A DNA stretch of 40,822 nt. It comes from Bacteroidota bacterium. GTDB lineage: Bacteria; Bacteroidota; Ignavibacteria; UBA10030; UBA8401. Position 1 is the first letter of the stretch. Each line of letters starts with the position of its first letter. Location: positions 1 through 40,822 of the forward strand of contig JACFMZ010000009.1 of NCBI GenBank assembly GCA_019455105.1, written 5' to 3'. The notes under the pieces are model-generated. The model was not told the origin of the DNA and did no database searches. It worked only from the letters and a program-made list of their open reading frames with translations. Of this stretch, positions 33,718 to 40,822 are shown in pieces. A program made the translations under genes and the position numbers.

Positions 33718-34974
33718 TTATTCCGGTTCTATGTCATTTGCGGCCGCTTCCAGCTCGGTTACGGCAAGAAAATAATTTGCAATGGTGCGCGTATATTCAT
33801 TTTTCGACGCGCGATACGTTCGATAAACATCGAACAGCGTTACCAGATCGGTCTGATTGTTTCGGTACTGTGAAATTACCGTTGCAAAAATATCTTCGGA
33901 ATCTCTTAACAGCGAAGAATTAAAAACAGCAATTTGAGACTGCACCGCTTCCACGGCATCAACGGCGTTGTTTACGGCAATGCGGATTTTTCGTTCAACG
34001 GATTCCTGCTGAATCACCGCCACATCGAGCCGTGCAGAGGCATCTTGTTCTATCCCTTTCGGCTCCTGCCAAAACCAAAGCGGAACGGAAACATTCACTT
34101 CAATTCCCCACAGTCCGTTGTTGTAACCGCCGGATTCCACGCGGCGCTGCTGCGCCAGTGAAATTTTGAAATCCGGCAGATAATTTGCGCCGCTTGCCGA
34201 AAGAATATTCTGCCGGTATGCTTTTTCTTTTTCAGCAATGCGAAGCGAAATGCTTTGCGAAAGCATTTCGGCAATCAGCGAATCTCGATTCAACGGCAAT
34301 TCATGGTACGAAAGCGTATCGCCGATATCATACACCGTTTCGCCCGGCGCTCCGACGGCGAGATTCAACTCGTTTAATTTTCTTTTTACTTCACGCTCTG
34401 CTTCGGTGCGGTCGTTATTCAACCGGGCAATTTCCACTTTCATGCGGAGAACATCCACATAATTACCTGCCTGCGAGGTAAAACGATCCGTTATAACCCG
34501 CTCAAGATCTTCCAGCATTTTTTTTTGTTCAAGAAGATTGGCAAGAACTGTTTTTGCAAGAAGCGCCGAAAAATACGCCTGCTTTACGCGCACTGCAACG
34601 CGTTTCTTCATTCGTTCCACGCGAAGTTCAGTAATGGATTTTTCAAGCTGGGCATTTTGTATTCGAAAAGAACGCTTGGACGGATATTCAATCTCTTGGG
34701 AAATTCCAATATCCCGCTCGCCGGCGCTGCCGAGATTCAATGAGGAAATTTCATTCCATGTTATGCCGAATTCAGGATTCGGAATTTTTCCTGCCTGTAA
34801 AATGCCTCCTTCCGCCGCTGCAACTTCTTTCTGCGCAGCGCGAATTTCCGGATTCTCTTTGAGGGCAAGCGCCACGGCTTCCTGCAGTGTCAGCGCGCCG
34901 GTTTGCCGGTGTGTTTGGCTGTTCAAAGATGCAACTGAAAAAATCAGCACAAACAAAAAATACTTTTTGTTCAT
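33718..34974 (-). CDS. TolC-family outer-membrane efflux protein (CzcC-like)
   Basis: A 418-aa outer-membrane channel protein. A signal peptide (MNKKYFLFVLIFSVASLNSQ) precedes the TolC repeats: LTLQEAVALALKENPEIRAAQKEVAAAEGGILQAGKIPNPE in the first and SGANYLPDFKISLAQQRR in the second, with long coiled-coil helices between. It opens the pump part of the operon, 18 bp before the adaptor gene, and gives the exit duct through the outer membrane. The substrate is set by the pump. Confidence 0.92.
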   Translation of the reverse strand: MNKKYFLFVLIFSVASLNSQTHRQTGALTLQEAVALALKENPEIRAAQKEVAAAEGGILQAGKIPNPEFGITWNEISSLNLGSAGERDIGISQEIEYPSKRSFRIQNAQLEKSITELRVERMKKRVAVRVKQAYFSALLAKTVLANLLEQKKMLEDLERVITDRFTSQAGNYVDVLRMKVEIARLNNDRTEAEREVKRKLNELNLAVGAPGETVYDIGDTLSYHELPLNRDSLIAEMLSQSISLRIAEKEKAYRQNILSASGANYLPDFKISLAQQRRVESGGYNNGLWGIEVNVSVPLWFWQEPKGIEQDASARLDVAVIQQESVERKIRIAVNNAVDAVEAVQSQIAVFNSSLLRDSEDIFATVISQYRNNQTDLVTLFDVYRTYRASKNEYTRTIANYFLAVTELEAAANDIEPE

Positions 34975-35056
34975 TCAGTATTCCGTTATTGTTGAAAATA
35001 AAAATGAGAGCGTTTCCTTGAATAAGGAAACCAAGTGAAAAGACTATTCTATCGGT

Positions 35057-35404
35057 TTAAATAAGAAATGCGCGCTGCGTCAGGTAAATTTCTGCGAGAG
35101 AGAGTGAAGAGAGATAATCAGCCCGGGCATGCTGTAAGCCGGTTCGCTGAAGCTGAAGCGAAAACTCACGAACAGAGTGAAAGCAAATTTCAGCAACGGC
35201 AATCTTTTTTTCAACCGTTAAATGCGTTGTTTTCTGAATCTGGTTCGTGGCGCCGTCTAAAATTCTGCAATATTCATCGGAAAGAATATGCGTATGATGT
35301 TCGGGAATAAACATTCCCAGTTCGGAATGGACAAATGCCAGCGCAATAATAACAATGACTATCGCGGAACAGAATTTTAATATGTTACGTGTAAAAAATC
35401 TCAT
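35057..35404 (-). CDS. Small exported or membrane-anchored protein at the CzcI position
   Basis: A 115-aa protein with one N-terminal hydrophobic segment (about 9-26, FCSAIVIVIIALAFVHSE), which may be a signal peptide or anchor. The rest is helical and has scattered possible metal ligands: EHHTH (about 34-38), EYC, and CFH. The order small protein, czcC, czcB, czcA, czcD is the same as in the czcICBAD operons of Cupriavidus, where CzcI is also about this size, so a regulatory or metal-buffering role is possible. That comparison is by position only; I see no sequence signature. The ATG was chosen over an in-frame GTG; the ribosome-binding site is weak. Confidence 0.6.
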   Translation of the reverse strand: MRFFTRNILKFCSAIVIVIIALAFVHSELGMFIPEHHTHILSDEYCRILDGATNQIQKTTHLTVEKKIAVAEICFHSVREFSLQLQRTGLQHARADYLSSLSLAEIYLTQRAFLI

Positions 35405-35487
35405 CACTAAAAATATAAGGATAAAACTCTCATGAACAAAATTTTTTATTTTCTTCCGGTGTTATTTTTTTAAAATCTATTGCCTTT

Positions 35488-35527
35488 TGTTTAACAGGTT
35501 TCTACCTTTCTTACAGGTGTTTAACAG
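35488..35527. promoter_or_regulatory. Repeated 10-bp element in the divergent promoter region
   Basis: TGTTTAACAG occurs at 35488-35497 and 35518-35527, 30 bp apart in the same orientation. The core TGTTTAACA is itself a palindrome, and a related CTGTTAAC lies nearer to the kinase gene. They sit between the metal-efflux operon and the divergent sensor kinase, so they could be operators for either. The rest of this gap (35405-35601) shows no other feature. Confidence 0.5.
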
Positions 35528-35601
35528 AAAAAATTAAACATTAAGCAATTCAGCGGTTCCCACCCTCAAAAAAACTGTTAACCCATAATTTTTTAAACGG
35601 C

Positions 35602-38600
35602 ATGAAAAATTTTTTACAAAAATATGCCTCGTTCAAAATTGTAATCCTCTATGCGGTTCTTGCCGGGTTATGGATTTTCTTTTCCGATAATGCCATAAAT
35701 CTGTTGTTTGATAATAAAGAACTGGTGGTAAAATTTTCTCTTTACAAAGGATTCTTCTTTGTTACGGTTACCAGTCTTCTTCTTTATCTGTTGGTTTCCA
35801 AAGAATTGGCACGACATAAAAAGAGCGAAACGGCGTTAAGAGAAAATGAATTTCTTTTAAAACAATTAATTGACGAATCGCCGATTGCCATAATTCTTTC
35901 AGATGGCAGAACAAAAACAACAACGCTTAACCGGCAATTTACAAATCTTTTAGGATATACTATTGACGATATTCCCGGAATTGAAGAATGGTGGAAACTG
36001 GCTTATCCGGATGAGAAATATCGAAGTAAAATTATTGCGGAGTGGAGTGCTTTAACCGAAGAAGCACGGAACAACAAAGAAACCAATCCTTCACTGCTTG
36101 TTAATGTTACTTGTAAGAGCGGCAGAACGAAAATTATTAAATTTTATTTTGCTCAAATCGGTGCTATGCATGTCGCCGCATTAATCGACCAGACCGAGCA
36201 AAGTGAAAATGAATCCGCGCTTATTGAACGGGAAGAAAAATACCGCACGCTGTTTGATTCTATGGCGCAGGGAGTTTTTTATCAGAGCGCAGAAGGCAGT
36301 TACATTGATGTTAATACTGCTGCTTTAAATATTTTTGGTTTATCGCGGGAGGAATTTCTTTCCCGTTCCTCTTTTACGAAGGAATGGAAATTTATAAATG
36401 AATACGGAACAAAAATTACTCCCGAACAACTTCCCGGCATTCGTGCGCTGATGACCGGAACAGTAATACAAAATTCCATTCTTGGTATTTTTAATAAAAC
36501 TCTCAATAATTATCTCTGGGTAAATATTACTGCCTATCCGAAATTTAAAGAAGGCGAATCGCAGCCGTATCAAGTCTTTGTTATTTTAGATGATATTACG
36601 GCGCAGCGTTCTTCCATTAATGCTCTGCGTGAAAGCGAAGAAAAATATAAAAGTCTTGTCGAAAATTCTCCCGATGCCATCGGCGTTTACCATAACAACC
36701 GAATGCTGTATTTAAATAATTCCGGCATTAAAATAATCGGCGCAAAAAATTTCGATGAACTTCGCGAAATCCCTGTTTCAGATTTTATTCATCCTGATTA
36801 TCGCGAAGCGGCAAATGAACGAATGAAAAGCGTCTTGCTCAAAAACGTACTGTTTCCGCTTGTGGAAGAAAAGCTCATCCGTATGGACGGAACGGTTATT
36901 GATGTTGAAGTTCAAACTATGTCGTCGGTCTTTCAAGGAAAAAAAGTTGCCCAATTCATTATCCGCGATATTTCCGAACGAAAAAAAGTAACGGCAGAAT
37001 TACGGCTCTTAGCGCAGGCAGTTTCTTCCATTAAAGACTGCGTGAGTATCACCGACTTTAACAACAATCTTATTTTCGTTAATGATGCCTTTCTTAAACT
37101 TTACGGATATGAACGTGAAGAACTTATCGGGAGAAATATTTCTGCCGTAATCAGCTCACCGGATCCTTCAAAGATTATTCCCGATGTTTTGGAAAAAACT
37201 TATAATGGAGGCTGGTACGGCGAAATAGAAAACCGGAAAAAAGACGGCACGAAATTTCCGATTGAACTCTGGACTTCGCTGATTTATGATGATTCCAAAA
37301 AACCGATTGCGATGATTGGTGTTGCACGGGATGTTACCGAAAGAAAATTTGCCGAGCTTTCTTTACAGCACAGTCTTGAACGGAATAATGCCATTATTAA
37401 CGCTGTTCCCGATCTTCTGTTTGAAATTACCGACGACGGATATATTCTGAATTATAAAGGTCTCAATACCGAAGATTTATATGTTCCGCCGGAGCAATTC
37501 CTCGGAAAGAAAATTGAAATGGTACTGCCTTCTGAGGTGGCAGAAAAAACTCATTCTGCAATAAAAAATGCTTTACAAAACTCTACCGTTGAAATTTTTG
37601 AATATACTTTAATAATAAAAAATAAACTGCTTTTCTTTGAAGATCGGATTGCTCCGCTTTCCGATAAAAAGGTTCTTTCAATTATTCGCAATATTACCGA
37701 GCGAAAACATTTTGAAGAAGAACTCCGTATTAACGAAAGACGCTTAAAAAAAGCACAGGCGATGGCTCACGTTGGAAATTGGGAGATAAATATTGCCTCA
37801 CAGACAGCGTGGGCTTCCGAAGAGGCGCTGAGTATTTACGGTTACGACCCCGCCAGCAACGCCATACCGATGGAAGTTGTTAAATCTTCACGGCTGCCTC
37901 AATATAATTCCATACTGGATGAAGCGATGAAAAATCTTATTGAAAAAGATGAGCCGTATAATGTGCAGTATGAAATTCGCCGGCAGAATGACGGCGAAAT
38001 CCGTTCTATCAGCTCACGGGCAGAGCTTGTGCGGGATAAAAACGGAGCGCCTCTTTTAGTACAGGGAGTTCTTCAGGATATTACCGAAATGCGAAAAGCC
38101 GAATTAGCCGCACTTACCAGCGAAACAAATTTCCGTGCAATTTTTAACAGCGTTAACGACGGTGTTTTTCTACACGATATTAAAACGTATAAAATACTTT
38201 CCGTGAACGAACGAATGCTGGAAATGTTCGGCTACACCGAAGAAGAAGCCCGCACCATTACCGTTCAGGATATCAGCGCCGGCACTTCTCCGTATTCAAT
38301 AAAAGAAGCCATACAGCTTCTCCGCACCGCCGCAACGGGAAAGCCGGTTATTACGGAATGGCAAGCAAAACACAAAAGCGGAAAATTATTTTGGGCGGAA
38401 ATAAGCATTAAAAAAGCGGCAATCGGCGGCGCAGAAAATATTCTTGTGCTGGTTCGTGATATTCAAGAACGAAAGGAAGCGGAAGAAGAGAAACAAAAAC
38501 TGCAGGAACAGCTTTTCCAAATTCACAAGGCAGAATCCATCGGCACGCTTGCCGCCGGCATTGCGCACGACTTTAATAATCTTCTGAATATTATTTTAGC

Positions 38601-39660
38601 CAATGCCGAATTATTGGCAACAAAATACGAAACAAATTCAAGCGCGCTGAAATATATTACCTCAATCGCTAAAAGCACGGAGCGCGGCGCAAAACTTGTA
38701 CGCCAGCTGTTAACCTATGCGCGCAAAAGCGAAATTCAACATACCTCCGTTCACATTAATGAAATAATTCAGGACATTGAAAAAATTATTCACGAAACAT
38801 TTCCAAAATCTATTTCTCTTGCCGTGCACTTACAGCAAAATCTTCCGGTGATTTTTGCCGATACGACACAGCTTCATCAAGTGTTGCTGAATCTCTGTAT
38901 TAATGCCCGCGATGCGATGGATGAAAACGGAACCATAGAAATTTCCACAGCGCTGAAAGAGCATGCATTTGTACGGCAGTTGTTTCCCCAAGCCTCTGAA
39001 CCGCAGTATATTCTTATTTCCATTACCGATAACGGTATCGGCATAGAGAAAGAACGGTTAAGCCGTATCTTTGAACCGTTCTTTACAACAAAAGCTCCGG
39101 GCAAGGGAACCGGTCTCGGCTTATCGGTGGTCTTCGGAATTGTAAAATCTCATAAAGGATTTGTAACGGTGGAAAGTGAAGTCGGCAAGGGAACGACATT
39201 TTATGTTTATTTTCCTGTTCACAATGTTATGCCGGCTGCCGAAACCGTTGAAGAACGCCAGGAGCAGAGCGCCGTTCCGAAAGGAAAAAATGAAACAGTG
39301 TTAATTGTTGAAGATGAAGAACTGCTGGTTGAACTTATCCGCTCTATGTTAGAAGCCAACGGATATTCTGTTCTCAGCGCCGCCAACGGCGAAGAAGGAA
39401 TAGAAACATTTATTCGGGAACAGCAGAATATTTCTCTTGTCATTTCCGATCTTGGACTGCCGAAAGCCAACGGCATTACAGTGTTGAAAGAGATTAAAAA
39501 GATTTCTCCGAAGATGAAATTTATTCTGGCAAGCGGATTTATTGAGCCGAGTGAACGCGCCGTTATTCTTGAACTGGGCGCCGATCTAATTATTAACAAA
39601 CCGTACGATTTACAAAGTCTCTTACGAAAAGTCCGTTCGCTGCTTGATAAAAAAGCGTAA
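35602..39660 (+). CDS. Membrane-anchored hybrid histidine kinase with many PAS domains
   Basis: A 1352-aa kinase. Two hydrophobic helices (about 12-30 and 45-65) with almost no periplasmic loop anchor it. Then about seven PAS units fill residues 75-965, including clear cores such as YRTLFDSMAQGVFYQS, YKSLVENSPDAIGVYH and FRAIFNSVNDGVFLHD, each followed by the DI(T/S)ER-type PAC end. HisKA H989 is in [11 protein letters not shown]; HATPase_c has DNGIGI and GTGLGLS; a C-terminal receiver has D1283 in VISDLGLPKANG. It is divergent from the efflux operon, which could make it a metal or envelope sensor, but nothing in the PAS domains shows this. No output domain. No clear Shine-Dalgarno is seen before the ATG. 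Confidence 0.92.
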   Translation: MKNFLQKYASFKIVILYAVLAGLWIFFSDNAINLLFDNKELVVKFSLYKGFFFVTVTSLLLYLLVSKELARHKKSETALRENEFLLKQLIDESPIAIILSDGRTKTTTLNRQFTNLLGYTIDDIPGIEEWWKLAYPDEKYRSKIIAEWSALTEEARNNKETNPSLLVNVTCKSGRTKIIKFYFAQIGAMHVAALIDQTEQSENESALIEREEKYRTLFDSMAQGVFYQSAEGSYIDVNTAALNIFGLSREEFLSRSSFTKEWKFINEYGTKITPEQLPGIRALMTGTVIQNSILGIFNKTLNNYLWVNITAYPKFKEGESQPYQVFVILDDITAQRSSINALRESEEKYKSLVENSPDAIGVYHNNRMLYLNNSGIKIIGAKNFDELREIPVSDFIHPDYREAANERMKSVLLKNVLFPLVEEKLIRMDGTVIDVEVQTMSSVFQGKKVAQFIIRDISERKKVTAELRLLAQAVSSIKDCVSITDFNNNLIFVNDAFLKLYGYEREELIGRNISAVISSPDPSKIIPDVLEKTYNGGWYGEIENRKKDGTKFPIELWTSLIYDDSKKPIAMIGVARDVTERKFAELSLQHSLERNNAIINAVPDLLFEITDDGYILNYKGLNTEDLYVPPEQFLGKKIEMVLPSEVAEKTHSAIKNALQNSTVEIFEYTLIIKNKLLFFEDRIAPLSDKKVLSIIRNITERKHFEEELRINERRLKKAQAMAHVGNWEINIASQTAWASEEALSIYGYDPASNAIPMEVVKSSRLPQYNSILDEAMKNLIEKDEPYNVQYEIRRQNDGEIRSISSRAELVRDKNGAPLLVQGVLQDITEMRKAELAALTSETNFRAIFNSVNDGVFLHDIKTYKILSVNERMLEMFGYTEEEARTITVQDISAGTSPYSIKEAIQLLRTAATGKPVITEWQAKHKSGKLFWAEISIKKAAIGGAENILVLVRDIQERKEAEEEKQKLQEQLFQIHKAESIGTLAAGIAHDFNNLLNIILANAELLATKYETNSSALKYITSIAKSTERGAKLVRQLLTYARKSEIQHTSVHINEIIQDIEKIIHETFPKSISLAVHLQQNLPVIFADTTQLHQVLLNLCINARDAMDENGTIEISTALKEHAFVRQLFPQASEPQYILISITDNGIGIEKERLSRIFEPFFTTKAPGKGTGLGLSVVFGIVKSHKGFVTVESEVGKGTTFYVYFPVHNVMPAAETVEERQEQSAVPKGKNETVLIVEDEELLVELIRSMLEANGYSVLSAANGEEGIETFIREQQNISLVISDLGLPKANGITVLKEIKKISPKMKFILASGFIEPSERAVILELGADLIINKPYDLQSLLRKVRSLLDKKA

Positions 39661-39710
39661 CATAAAATTCCGCTGAAGATTTTTTCTTACCGAAATTTTC
39701 AAGAGTAATT

Positions 39711-40502
39711 TTACAACACACTTTTAATGATGCCTCCATCTACCTGCAGCGACGCTCCGGTAATATAGGAAGCCGCCGGCGAAAGCAGAAAGATCGCCGC
39801 CCGCGCGAATTCCTCCGGTTCGCCGTACCGCCCCATGGGAATTGCCGCCGTCATTTGCCGGCTCTGTTCTTCGGGAGAAATATTTTTTCTTTCGGCATTA
39901 AACGCATCCAGTTCGCGAATGCGGTCGGTATTAATTCTCCCCGGCAGAATATGATTGACACGGATATTGTCTTTAACCAATTCTAACGAAAGGGACTTGG
40001 CAAGCGCCGCCACCGCCGGACGAATAACATTCGAGAGAATAAGATTGTTGATCGGTTCTTTTACGGAAACCGATGTCGAGAACAGAATGCTTCCGCTCTT
40101 TTGCTTTTGCATTACCGGCAGCACTGCCCGGACAAGACGAACAGCGCTTAACAATTGCAAATCAATTGCCTCCTGCCATTGCTCATCGGTAAACGAAGCA
40201 AAGCTCCCTGACGGCGGTCCGCCGGAATTGACCAAGAGAAAATCCACCCGGCCGAAAGATTTTACCGTTTCCTCTTTCCAGAACATAATTTCTTCACTGC
40301 GGGTTAAATCTGCCGGTACGGTAAGCACAGTACCCCGCGCCGCTGCTTCAATTTTTCTTTTTGCTTCGGAAAGATTTTCAGGATTGCGCGATGCAAGAGA
40401 AACATTCGCCCCTTCTTCCGCAAGAATTTTTGCTGCGGCAAATCCCAGTCCCTTGCTTCCGCCGGCTACCATTGCCGTTGTATGTTGTAGCTGCAAGTCC
40501 AT
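39711..40502 (-). CDS. Atypical SDR, FabG-like but without the usual catalytic residues
   Basis: A 263-aa Rossmann-fold short-chain dehydrogenase-like protein. The cofactor loop reads AGGSKGLG (residues 13-20), the usual NNAG is NSGG (92-95), and the Ser motif is FSTSVS (141-146). Where the catalytic Tyr-x-x-x-Lys should follow (about 154-160) the sequence is LILSNVI, with neither Tyr nor Lys. The C-terminal IRVNHILPGRINTDRI and YITGASLQVDGG are normal. This fits the known subgroup of 3-oxoacyl-ACP-reductase-like proteins that depart from the SDR catalytic tetrad. Function is unknown. It is convergent with the kinase and the 50-bp gap shows no terminator. Confidence 0.85.
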   Translation of the reverse strand: MDLQLQHTTAMVAGGSKGLGFAAAKILAEEGANVSLASRNPENLSEAKRKIEAAARGTVLTVPADLTRSEEIMFWKEETVKSFGRVDFLLVNSGGPPSGSFASFTDEQWQEAIDLQLLSAVRLVRAVLPVMQKQKSGSILFSTSVSVKEPINNLILSNVIRPAVAALAKSLSLELVKDNIRVNHILPGRINTDRIRELDAFNAERKNISPEEQSRQMTAAIPMGRYGEPEEFARAAIFLLSPAASYITGASLQVDGGIIKSVL

Positions 40503-40633
40503 TGTTATTTTTATTTTATAGTATGGTTTAATAATTTGAATGGATAAAACATCTAAAAAATTAAATTGAAAAACAAACCGGTTAACGGCAAAGTATCACT
40601 TTGAGGATCGAAGCATAAACAACCAGTCATGTG
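40503..40633. other. Intergenic region upstream of the SDR gene
   Basis: About 130 bp of AT-rich sequence that should contain the leftward SDR promoter. No gene or clear signal is visible before the repeats begin. Confidence 0.4.
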
Positions 40634-40822
40634 CCGAAGGAGGTGAGAAATCTCAAATGCGAATAATAATCACCTGCAGATTCCTCACTACGTTCGGAAT
40701 GACAAAGAAGTGAAAAAAAACAGGCAACACTGTCATTCCGAGTCCCGAAGGGATGCCTTCGGCATCTCCGAAGGAGGTGAGAAATCTCAAATGCGAATAA
40801 TAATCACCTGCAGATTCCTCAC
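40634..40822. repeat. Direct 55-bp repeat with GTCATTCC palindromes at the right edge
   Basis: An identical 55-bp sequence begins CCGAAGGAGGTGAG at 40634-40688 and again at 40768, running to the window edge. Within each copy GTGAGAAATCT and AGATTCCTCAC form a near-perfect inverted repeat around ATGCGAATAATAATCACC. Between the copies are TTCGGAATGACA and TGTCATTCCGAG, members of the same dispersed family found at 15123, 16463 and 17464. The second copy may continue beyond the window. Confidence 0.85.

Overview
The window looks like a chromosome segment of a Gram-negative FCB-group bacterium, most likely on the Ignavibacteria/Chlorobi/Kapabacteria side of Bacteroidota. The reasons are two large secreted proteins ending in a type IX secretion (T9SS) sorting domain of the NYPNPFNP type, a lipoprotein with a beta-propeller, many large PAS-rich hybrid histidine kinases, a moderately AT-rich composition, and TTTG/TATATT-like promoter elements. 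Genus cannot be fixed from the sequence alone.

Layout. 1-1530: an integron integrase (IntI) at the left edge, followed by a decayed IS1182-like transposase fragment; no attC site or cassette is visible, so any array would lie beyond the left edge. 1478-6030: a leftward three-gene phosphorelay (single-domain receiver, membrane hybrid kinase, receiver-kinase) closed by a strong terminator. 6125-12515: two leftward T9SS-secreted multidomain proteins, each with its own terminator; one carries a cohesin-like domain, the other a dockerin plus a cohesin-like domain. 12850-18960: rightward ssb, gamma-glutamyltransferase, a PD40-propeller lipoprotein, a DUF1385 (YqhQ-like) gene, a GIY-YIG protein wedged in with a palindromic repeat, and prfA. 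19000-22901: leftward tadA, a kinase-like protein with only the histidine (DHp) part, manA, tRNA-Arg(ACG) preceded by a 58-bp tandem array that repeats the 5' end of the tRNA, and a DUF6544 protein. 22963-27941: an epimerase overlapping a 1353-aa soluble hybrid kinase. 28205-28470: a compact unit with a consensus-like promoter, two identical 16-bp perfect palindromes, a predicted pseudoknotted RNA and an intrinsic terminator. 28487-35404: a leftward heavy-metal efflux operon (small CzcI-position protein, OMP, adaptor, RND pump, CDF transporter). 35602-39660: a divergent membrane-anchored 1352-aa hybrid kinase. 39711-40502: an atypical SDR. The right edge carries dispersed repeats.

How the genes work together. 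Signalling dominates: four complete kinases, one DHp-only protein and seven receiver domains, yet no DNA-binding output domain anywhere, so the outputs must be encoded elsewhere or act through protein contacts. TadA and its expected substrate tRNA-Arg(ACG) lie close together on the same strand. The metal-efflux operon is divergent from a membrane sensor kinase across a region holding a repeated 10-bp element. The most novel-looking parts are the 28205-28470 RNA/operator unit, the tRNA-derived tandem array, and the association of a GIY-YIG gene with GTCATTCC-type palindromic repeats.
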